Shown here: positions 55,086-64,000 of the stretch, piece by piece
How positions within the stretch are numbered: position 1 is the first letter of the stretch
Layout: the number at the start of each line of letters is the position of its first letter
Assembly (NCBI GenBank): GCA_965153455.1
Contig: OZ234495.1
Span: 1,488,001 to 1,552,000, forward strand
Direction: 5' to 3'
Length of the DNA stretch: 64,000 nucleotides
Source of the DNA: Sphagnum compactum
Taxonomy: Eukaryota; Bryophyta; Sphagnopsida; Sphagnales
Program-made: the position numbers and the translations under genes
The notes under the pieces: model-generated
What the model was told of the DNA's origin: nothing
The model's input: only the letters and a program-made list of their open reading frames with translations
The model's database searches: none

Positions 55086-55255
55086 CTTCCCTCTCCTCCA
55101 CCAAGCTCTCCCTTGGTTTGCTGCTGCTGGAGATGCATGCGCGGCGAGCACGGGAGTTGTGTGCGTGTCTGAGCGCGAGCTGCAGCAACTCTCTTGCGAG
55201 CATGAGGAATGGGTACAGGAATTGAGTTCCGTAATATTCATGAGCGTGGAGCTCT

Positions 55256-58200
55256 ATGATGGATTTGCGAGCAACTCGAAGTTGTCTCTCGTTCAGTAAC
55301 GCCGTGGGATTGTGGCGACTTCCCAATGCAGCGGGGCGGCATACTACGACGACGAGCTGCTCCAGAGTCCGGTTTCCCGTCTGTCGAATGAAGGTGGATG
55401 TCAACAGCTTGGACGCCAAAACCCTGCACCATATGCGGAAGAAGGAGGATTGGAAAAGGAAGCGTCGGGCCCGGAAACTACAAAAGTTAGCTGAACTTGC
55501 TGCTGCTCAAGCTGCTGCGGCTGCGGCTGCTGCTGCGGCGACGGAGCCAAAGCCCAAACTCAGTAAGACTGCGCAGAAATGGCAGCGAGCCGCCTTGAAA
55601 CCCGCTGTGGAGGAGAGAATATTGCTCGTGAATAAATTCAACGAGGAGTTTGCGAGGAGAGTGAAAGAGGCGGTTGTTGTGGATGCTGCTGAAGTTGGCG
55701 GCGGTTTGAATGGCGAGGAACCCCGAGCGCCGCATGCCGTCGGACACAGAAAGCCTGGAATTTGGAGCAGCAATTTGCTGCAGGGTTTAGGTCGAGCCTC
55801 CGTCAATGGCATTTTAGCTTGTGGACAGAGCGCGGAGGATCTATCTGCAGAGGAGCGTGCACACAGGGAGCGATTTGATCAAGCCTCTGCCGTCGTTGTC
55901 ATTAGTGCGGAGGAGGATCCCCATGCACTGGGATCCGTTGGAGATAGATTAGGGTTTGGGGTCAATTCGGGGAGTTTAGGTCAAGTCTCTGGGAAGGAGG
56001 ATTTCCAGCTGCCTGATTCAGGGATCATCACATCACAATGCTCCTTGATCGATACTGTAGCAGAATGTGAATTAGATGCTGCGAGGGCACAACAGAGTGA
56101 TGATGATGATCATTATCAATCTGGAAGAAGAAGAACAACAGCGTGTGATGAAAGGAGGAGGCAAGGAGCAGCAAAAGACTTGAGCTATGATAGGGAATAT
56201 ATGGTAGAGGAGGAGACCTCAGAAGGAAACATATTTCAGAATACAGCAGCGTGGAGGCCGGTGGCAGTGAGAAAGGAGGAGGATGAAGAAGTTACACTAC
56301 CTCGAATGCGGAAAAAGGATAAAGAGATTGCACGCCAGATCATAGCTCGAAGAAGGGGCGAGCCCTTGTCGGAGATCTTGGATGTGAAGGCAGATCAATT
56401 GAGCCCTGAGGCACACAGCATTTTGAGAATTGTGCAAGATGATGTTGACACTGAAGTATACCGGAAGCCTGTCGATGAGGAGGAGCAGCTTATATGGCTG
56501 ACAAATAAGTAAGATTTCTCTTTCCATAGTTCTTGTGCAGCATGATTTTCTCTTTGGCATTCTGTGTGTGCAGTCTGTTGTGGCTTGCACATAATCAGTA
56601 CACATCTGAGTACGGCTCTTTCTTTCTGTTTGTCAAATGTTCATACTTTTTTTGACGAATTTGGGCATTTCCAGTTGGTTGACCAGAGGGTGCCCGAGAG
56701 TGTGTGCATTTTGTGCAGGTTGAATGATATAGGCAAAATGCGCCAAATATTCCTATCGCGCCTAATGCACAGTGCTCGTCTCAAGTGGACTGAGGGCCGC
56801 TTGCTCCGACTGGTGCAACTGCTTGGTGACAAAGGCAACTGGCGACGTGCAATTCAAGTTGTTCATTGGGTACACTGTCGTGAGCATTTTAAGCATTGCA
56901 AAAGCAGGTTTGTAAATTGCTTCCCCATTGTCTGCCATTCTTTGCACTCCCCTCATTTATTGCTGCCTGATCAAATCCACTTTGCTTCTCCCTGTGGTCA
57001 AGTAGCTAGCTTCAAAGTGTTATTGTGGAGCTCTCTCTGCAATCTCACAGATAAGCTGTGGGTGGTGTTGACAGGCATGTGTATACAACCCTGCTGGATG
57101 TCTTAGGGAAATGTTGGCGCCCAGTCGAAGCATTGAACATGTTCAATGTCATGCGTGTATGTAAATCTTTGCTAAGCAACAGAATACTTCAGACAACTGC
57201 ATGGATTTGTAATTTGTGGTTGTTGCATTCGTTTTTCAGCACTTGGAATGCACAGTGACAGAATTTGCAGCTGTGCCTATTGTGTGACATTTCATTGTAT
57301 TGTGGGTCAGGAGGATTTCTCGACATATCCGGATATGGCTGCCTATCACAGCATTGCTGTGACTCTGGGCCAGGCTGGCCATCTTACAGAGCTACTAGGT
57401 TTAATCGAGGCTCTGCAAGTAAGACCCAAACAGGATTCTATCAAGGGAACTAGGAGGAGATTTGACTGGAATGGTCTCCTGTACCCAGACATTGTGGTGT
57501 ACAATGCGGTATGTTATGGAGTTCCACTTTGAATTTTTAGATATCCATTATCTGGTGAATTTGGCACTGTTTGTGTACTTTCCTGAGAACCAGGTGATTA
57601 GAACTTGTGTACCTCTGGAATTTATATGTCATGATGCATGGTAAGCACGTGATTTGTCAGCAGAAGAAAAATTATGAATTTGCATTTCTGAGAGGGTTGG
57701 ACAGTGTGGGCACAGGTGATCAATGCATGTGGGCCTCATCATCAATGGCAAGGAGCCATGTGGGCCATGCAACAAATGCAAGCACGGGGGATTGCACCAA
57801 ATTCTGCCTCTTTTGGGCTTTCAATTGAGGTAATTTTTTTGCCCTTTCTCTCATGAAACCACCAGTAGTTTGGGCCTAGTTTTCTAGGATGGGAAAAATA
57901 TAAAGGATTGCTCAGCTTAGGGAGGCGCTGTGTTGGTGGTGAAGGTAATGGTCAAATCAGGGCAAGTGAGCAGTGCATGGAAGTTGTATGAGCGCATGGA
58001 GCGCGGTGGATTCCTCCCCAATGCCCTTACATTTAAAGGTCTTTATCCCATGATCACTTCTCTCTCTCTCATTCCACAAAGGCAACCCATATCTTATGAG
58101 TATGTTTGTCTTTCTCTTAGTAGTGCCAGCAGTAGGGAAAATACTTGAAGGATTGGAATGTTGCTTTTGGATTTGTTTTTACCAGAGAAAGCATCTCCCA

Positions 58201-59978
58201 AAGAAAAAAGTGACCATAATGTGCAACCTCGTAAGCCCCTGTCATGGGATATGTAGTGTGTGCAGGAACTCTAATTAAGTCTTTTGCAATAGAGCACCAT
58301 CCAGATGTTTGTTTTGATAGTGAGTTTGGTTTGAAACTCAATAACAGATAATTCAAGGTGAGCAGTTAGCAACCCACATGTCCAGGGATGTCAACAGAGC
58401 ACTAAGCTCTTGCAGTGCACAACAACAAAACTGATCCAGAGAAAGATTTGTTTGTTTTTGCATTTAACAAATGGTTGATGTTTGTTTGGCTGGTTTGTTC
58501 CAGCTTTTCTCACATGAAGTGGCTTTTGTTTGGGTGGCAGCACTTGTTGAGGCACTTGGAAAGGCTGGTGAAGCTGATAAGGCTGTGGAGATGGTGAAAG
58601 ACATGGGACAGAGAGGCTTTGTGGATTGTGCTGGTGTGTACTATGCACTGGCTTGTACTCTTTGTACTGTGGGCCGCTGGTCTGAGGCCCTTCTTCAGGT
58701 ACGAATTAAGTGTCTTTGTTGATTGACAATTGGTGCGATTCAATTGATATGTGCAGAAAGCGAGCCACCACAGCTTGTCAATTGCTGTTTTTAATTGACC
58801 CCAGTGGTAAACTGTAATGCATATCAGGTTCTTCATGGATGCCTCAATAACTGTGGGATGCCCAGCCTTCTATCTCCCTCTTTGTTGTCTTCCCAAAATT
58901 CAGTTAGTGTGGATGAATTGGTAACATGAAGTTTGTTAGATGTGGGATTTCTTTATGTTTTTGCAATAGTGAGGATTCTGCAGAGCTATCTGCAGAGCTC
59001 TGCTAGTTGGAACCATGATTCTCTGTGTTTGGAATCCAGGTGGAGAGGTTGGAGATGCTTTCCTCAAAGAAGCCAGCTGTGGTTACTTATACAGGACTGA
59101 TTCGAGCTTGTGAGAAAGCAGGCCACTGGAATGGTGCCATTGCCATTTTTCGGCAGATGCAGTATGTGTGCACACCTAATGTAGGCACCTGTAACATCAT
59201 GATTTCTCTGTATGGTCGTCACCGCATGTTTGAGGATGCTCTAGAGATTTTTGAAGGAGTGAAGAAGGGGAGACTTGCGAGGAAAAAGATGTATGAGGAG
59301 GGAACTTGTTCACTAACACCAGATGAGTTTACATATGAGTCAATGCTGGGTGCATGCACTGTCTGTGAGCAATGGGTATACTTCCATGAAGTGTTCCAAG
59401 AGATGATGAGAAATGGGTTTGGGCTTCACTGCCAGCGCCATTCCTGGATGATTGTACCCCTTCTCAAGGCTGGACAGGTATGCTGTTCTGCATCTTATGC
59501 TGACCTGTGTATCATCATGCATGTGCGTTCTCCCCTCGATTGTTCCCTGTTCTTCCCATCAGGTGTGAAGGATTCCACCATCAGATTGTTTGGAGTTGTT
59601 GACCATGTGGTTCTTTCTGGTTTGAACTGTCTTTCACAGATGCACATAGTAAAGCGGATGCTTGGATGCTTGAAAAACACCGATGGCACACCCAATGTCA
59701 ATGTTTATCGTGTGCTGTTAGCATCATGTTGCACACTGGGTCAACATGGTGAAGTGGTGAGTTATCTCAATGACTTACTTCAGCAGGGTGTGGCAGTCAG
59801 CAGTGAAGAGTGGGCTACCATCGTTCGGGCAGCACTTGAGAAGCTTCCAGTAGCAGATGTGGAAAGCTTCACGAGTACACTAACGAAATCTGACAACACT
59901 TATGGTGACATGGTCTTGAAAGATATTCTAAGCACTCATAGTTCCTGTGAAGGGCAGTTCTCAATGAACACAGCCTGA
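55256..59978 (+). CDS. DG1: Chloroplast-type P-class PPR protein, DG1-like, nine exons
   Basis: Exons: 55256-56508, 56719-56907, 57075-57156, 57311-57508, 57716-57829, 57945-58038, 58541-58698, 59040-59477 and 59640-59978. All are GT-AG and in phase, giving about 954 residues. The Ser/Thr/Arg-rich start suggests a transit peptide. A long Ala- and charge-rich region fills exon 1 (poly-Ala near 55495-55540). PPR repeats follow: KWTEGRLLRLVQLLGDKGNW, YPDMAAYHSIAVTLGQAGHL, YPDIVVYNA, GPHHQWQGAMWAM, ALVEALGKAGEADKAVEM, KPAVVTYTGLIRACEKAGHW, PNVGTCNIMISLYG. These phrases recall Arabidopsis DELAYED GREENING 1, needed for early chloroplast RNA metabolism; the assignment is from memory of that protein. 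The last intron is uncertain because 59478-59639 is also open and in frame. Which ATG near 55256 is used is unproven. Confidence 0.85.
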
Positions 59979-61850
59979 TGTATTCCTTACTGTAGGTTAC
60001 AAAGTAGGAGTGTTGGCATTTAGTGTAGAAAGGGTACATATAACAAGCTTGTGAACCAAAGCTTGTTGCCACAAGAAGAGTAGAGATTTGTGAGGTCACC
60101 ATGATGGCACTTCAGAGATCTCATTTTTGTCAAGGAAGATTTGTGCGGAGAAGTACGAGTGGTGAGCAAGTAAAGGATCATTGGCTGATCAGAAGTGGAA
60201 AGCTGGAGGTGATAGGCACTGGAACAATAGAACCTGCCATGGTTTGTGGGTCTAGGGTAGATGGGTTGAAAATCTGAAATAGGAAAGTCTAGGATGATAT
60301 TCATGAAGGTATATAAATGCATTGCTTCCATTTGATTGCTAAAAAACCCCTTGAATATGCCTACTGGCATGAAAGAAGGAAAGAAAGATGAATGCGTGTT
60401 CTAAACCCAAACTAGAGCCAAGATTCATCACAAAACACAAGACAAACCACTTCCTCCTCATCAGTGACATTATTCACCTACATGGCAGGTTGTATACAAC
60501 ATTACGTCAAAATGGCAATTTTTTTTAATTTTTAAATTCAAGTATTTCATGTTTTGAAAATCCAAAAACACCATAATTATTGAGAAAATAATGATTTGGG
60601 TATAAAAATGTAATTGTTTATAATCCTATCAATTTTTCATTACAATTTGATAGAGGGGGAAAGAAAAAAAAAAAAAAAAAAACAAGTTTTCTTCAAAGAA
60701 TATGAAATGGTCCTTATGTTTGTATCACTCCACTAGCAACTACATTAATATAATAACATGATATCATAGAGAAAGACAAAAAAAAAAAAACGGAAAAAGA
60801 ATGATAGCAACAACAATGTCAAAAGAAAACAATAACAATGATGACATGAGAAAACTTGTTGAACCTTTTGAGCAACATACATATTTGTGTAATGAAGTGA
60901 ACTAAGAAAACAAAAAGAATGGAGTCGAATGACAATATCAAAAATTTAAACAAGGAGGAAAAGGAAAGAGTTACAAACAAATCTAAGGCTTGTCAAGTGT
61001 TATCCCACCTTGACAATAATGAAATTTTTGTAAACGTAGGGTGTGTTATACAATTCGTGAAACATTGTAATATTTGTTCATTTATATATTTTGCTCCTTC
61101 ATTCATTGAGCTAAAAAAATCTTGTTTGTTGATGTTGTAGTGATATTGCAAGAACAATAATTTACACAATTTGGAAAGTACTTTCCAAATTGTTAGTAAC
61201 TTCCAAAAAACGAAAGTTATTTATCGATATCTTCCTTTTCACTGTCCTTGTCATTGCAACGTTGTCTCTTTACAATATCACTCTCGTGAGAGTGTTTCTA
61301 TATACAAGAAAAATCTATATCGATAGACCCTTTCAAATTTTCAACTCAAATTCAAAAGGGTTTGTTGATAGATGCTTCATGTATATTTCATGGCTTGTGC
61401 TAAAGGATGTGATACCTTTTCTAGTACTAAGATGAAATGACTCGCAAGCATTTTCAATCAACTCATTTGCACAAATGGCCGAAGTAAGTGTTTGATATCA
61501 TTTTGCACCAAAACTAGGTTAGAGACTTGTCATGAATTTACACAAATTCAACCATAGCCCTAAATCGTATGGAAAAAAAGATTAGCCTTATTAGGGTATG
61601 CTTTAAAATTCGTGATGAGGATTACATTGAAATGACAAAATTCTTATGACTTCCAAAGGATTTCCCCCTCCCCCCAAAATTGGGACATTTTGGTGTCTTG
61701 TAATATTGAAGCCCATAATTTTAAGGAACTTTTGTTTTGGAACATAAATACAGAGCAGACTACTCTACGTGTATAGTATAAAATACTGTACAATACATAA
61801 TACGTCTAGTTCTGTACATCAGTTCATGTTATACACGACGCGGCGGGACC
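59979..61850. other. AT-rich intergenic DNA
   Basis: No gene recognised. Poly-A runs lie at 60664-60682 and 60778-60791. Two modest open frames (60919-61140 and 61190-61435) show no family features; the second has a hydrophobic stretch (LFTVLVIATLSLYNI) but no support as a gene. Confidence 0.45.
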
Positions 61851-61856
61851 GAACTC

Positions 61857-61908
61857 AAACCCTAATTTTCAAACCCTAGTCTTCAAGCCCTAATTCCCCA
61901 AACCCTAA
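61857..61908 (+). promoter_or_regulatory. Telo-box cluster upstream of LSM5
   Basis: AAACCCTAA at 61857-61865, AAACCCTAG at 61871-61879, AAGCCCTAA at 61885-61893 and AAACCCTAA at 61900-61908 lie 120-170 bp before the LSM5 start codon. Telo-boxes in plant promoters are known to accompany growth-linked RNA-processing and translation genes and to recruit telomere-repeat-binding proteins. The cluster is seen directly; its activity is inferred. Confidence 0.75.
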
Positions 61909-62028
61909 TTTTTGTGTGTGTGTTCTCGCTGCTCTGTTGTTGTTGCTGCTGCTGCTTCTTGCGTCGGAGGAAGAGCCCTAGGAAGAAAGCTTCGCAGCGG
62001 AGGAGGAGATACCTGATCGTGTGCTGCG

Positions 62029-63304
62029 ATGGCGCACAATCCTTCGCATCTTATGCCCTCGGGTACGTACCCATTACCATCGCATTCGCTCCCTTTCCAA
62101 ATCCTCTCTTTCGTACTGTTTTTTTTGTTTGATTTGCTGGAGTCGGTTTCAAGCTTCGAAGTTTGTGATACGCCATGAGAAGAAACAGTCAAGGAGATTT
62201 TTTTTTTCCTAGTTGGTGAAATGTGCTTCTGTCTTCTGCTTTTTCAAGAGAACAGAAACTCGTCGTCCTTTCGTCGTCAACGTTTGTGCCATCTTTTTTT
62301 TGGGTGACATAGGTTGTGGAGATTTTCGTTTTCTTTTTTTTCTTTCTGAGGTGAGAGTGTATGTTGAATGATCAGGAATTTGCTTGCTTTGGGTGAAGCA
62401 GAGCTTATAGACAGGTGTATAGGATCCAAGATATGGGTGATCATGAAGGGGGACAAGGAACTGGTCGGCACTCTGCGAGGCTTTGACGTCTATGTCAATA
62501 TGGTGCTTGAAGATGTCACTGAATTGTACATTTCTCAAATCCTTCTTCCTCTAGCTCTCTGCTGCTGTACCTAGTAGTGTTTCATGAATGAAATTCTGGC
62601 ACCCATGAATTCAGGCTTCTTTTTCTTACCTACAGTTTCTCTAAAATTCTGTTGTATGCCAGAATTTCTCATTCTAAATGACTACACAGAAATGTGCTGA
62701 ACTTTTTACTTCGGCTGTTGTCCTCTGTGACTGGATTTGAACATTTTGTGGGTTTGCAAATTGCAACGTATCTGGTGGTTTGCTTGGTGGGATGAATAGT
62801 GAAATGACACCAGAAGGACAACGAATCACAAAGCTGGAGCAAATACTGCTCAATGGTAACAACATTGCAATTGTGAGTGTCTGGTGTTTTTCACTATGCT
62901 ACTGCCTTAATCACTTGCTGAATTTGTTGCTCTCTTTGACTGAAGTGAAAAAGGTTTTCTGTTACAGAGTATTAACCTGGCAAGAAATGCTTAAAGATGT
63001 TGAAGCCAGGGGCATCAGGAAGTATGCTTGTGCAATAGAGGAAGCAATGCACATACCAGCATGTAGGGATGGATGTAGAGAATAGTTTTTAGGTTTCAGG
63101 TTTTCAACAAAGTGGCAGGTGGGCAAAGTACTGGGGAAGGTAATGATACAATACCAGCAGCACAGAGAGAGATGGATGGAATGGCAAGGAGTTGCAGGTT
63201 TGCAAGTTTAGACAGAGTGGGGTCTTGGCGAAGGTTGTACCATGCAGTGTAATAACTTTGGTCTGTGATTTCTGCAGCTTGTACCAGGGGGTGGTCCAGA
63301 ATAA
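62029..63304 (+). CDS. LSM5: U6 snRNA-associated Sm-like protein LSM5, four exons
   Basis: Exons: 62029-62062, 62402-62525, 62800-62872 and 63278-63304 (TAA), all GT-AG and in phase, giving 85 residues. The protein starts [19 protein letters not shown], continues with the Sm1 core [30 protein letters not shown] and the Sm2 core [15 protein letters not shown], and ends VPGGGPE. Length and sequence match plant LSM5 almost residue for residue. LSM5 is a shared subunit of the cytoplasmic LSM1-7 ring (mRNA decapping and decay) and the nuclear LSM2-8 ring (U6 snRNA stability and splicing). The exon 2 acceptor at GAAGCAG is chosen because it restores PSELID; an earlier CAG (62392) would give a shifted frame. 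Confidence 0.95.
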
Positions 63305-64000
63305 TGAGAGTGAAGAAGAAACAACATTCCTTTTTGGTTTTTTTTATACAAAGGCCATTTCATCAACTGCAGATAAGTCTGGTTGAGTGTAGATGATGTT
63401 GAATTTTTATGTAGGCTTTTTTGTCTTTGCAATGACTGGATATTTGTGTGATTCATATCTTTAAAAGACTGCCGATGTTTCTGGTCATATACAACAACAG
63501 TTCCAATTTACATGCTTGGAGCCCTTTATAAGACAATTAAGTGGTGGTGATGCTCAGAGGTTTGTAGTGATGATTATTACAAAGGTAAACTGAGCAGCTG
63601 TATCTGATGTTTTTGCTATTCTCAATTTGTTAATACTTGAATTGGCATGTATTTGAGTGGTGATATGGGGCTTCTGCAATTCAGGGGTGTTTCATCAATG
63701 AACCTGTGGATGGACTGATGGTTAGAAAGTGTTTTCATGGGAAGTGTTGTGAGATTTGTTTTCCTCTTTGCATGAACCTTCAACTATAGAGGCTGAATGG
63801 ATCCTTTGCACTAAAAAGGAGATTTCTTTTTTATTTGTGTTGTGGAATTGTGCCATTAGATGTGCGCAACTGCATGCATTTCAAACTAGACCACCGACCT
63901 GTTATTGATTGATCAATCACAAATGCATCCATTTCTCATGTTCTAAGGTTCATGGGATTGTGAGGAAATGGGCGGTCTTGGTATGGAACTCTGGTTGTGG
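63305..64000. other. 3' flank of LSM5
   Basis: 3' UTR and intergenic DNA. No further gene recognised to the end of the window. Confidence 0.5.

Noticed and set aside
55507-55812. Minus-strand open frame opposite the PPR first exon
   Set aside because: It is a shadow of GC- and Ala-rich coding sequence on the plus strand.
61190-61435. 81-residue frame with a hydrophobic stretch
   Set aside because: AT-rich DNA yields such frames often; no homology, no splice context, no conserved motif.
62392-62401. CAG at 62392-62394 as the LSM5 exon 2 acceptor
   Set aside because: It would put the exon out of frame with exon 1; the acceptor ending at 62401 restores PSELID exactly as in the family.

Overview
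The window is nuclear DNA of a land plant. Genes are split by many short GT-AG introns with long AT-rich intergenic stretches, and the recognisable proteins are plant families: an HMA-domain protein, a class I formin relic, a subtilase, RLCK and TKL kinases, a phytepsin with a plant-specific insert, a DG1-like chloroplast PPR protein and LSM5. The TKL kinase type, the low gene density and the gene structures would suit a non-seed plant (bryophyte, lycophyte or fern), but that is inference; nothing here fixes the species.

Layout. 1-2.9 kb: a four-exon HMA-domain gene (+). 5.6-8.6 kb: a broken, intron-containing class I formin (-). 10.49-20.16 kb: an old Ty1/copia element with 218-223 bp LTRs, a 5-bp ATGAG target duplication, a polypurine tract and decayed gag, integrase, reverse transcriptase and RNase H; two smaller non-coding insertions appear to sit inside it. 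20.2-28 kb: AT-rich repeat-filled DNA, including a 38-bp tandem array at 25.8-26.5 kb, then a more GC-rich gene-free stretch. 28.1-32.8 kb: a complete 12-exon subtilase (+). 33.3-45 kb: a tandemly duplicated kinase cluster on the minus strand with three RLCK-type copies and two TKL-type copies, plus a duplicated scrap of the subtilase 3' end that records how the cluster was copied. 46.1-50.7 kb: a complete 13-exon phytepsin (-). 50.7-55.2 kb: AT-rich DNA with a large foldback repeat and an 80-bp tandem repeat. 55.3-60 kb: a DG1-like PPR gene (+). 62.0-63.3 kb: a four-exon LSM5 gene (+) with a telo-box cluster just upstream.

Most notable. (1) The TKL/RLCK array: one TKL is open and keeps all kinase motifs. 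The RLCK copies have each lost a different catalytic element (Lys in one, HRD in the others). None has an obvious start codon, and each begins directly behind the tail of the preceding kinase, so multi-kinase read-through products deserve a check. (2) A 42-bp perfect piece of plastid/bacterial-type 16S rRNA just upstream of the intact TKL gene, absent from the paralogous flank. (3) A formin killed by two CGA-to-TGA changes and small deletions with its introns still in place. (4) An 11-bp-period minisatellite inside the copia element. (5) Two roughly 650-bp inverted copies of a non-coding repeat 11 kb apart.

Gene models were built by joining exons by hand at GT-AG sites where reading frame and family similarity both agree. 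No alignments or searches were run; percentages are by eye.
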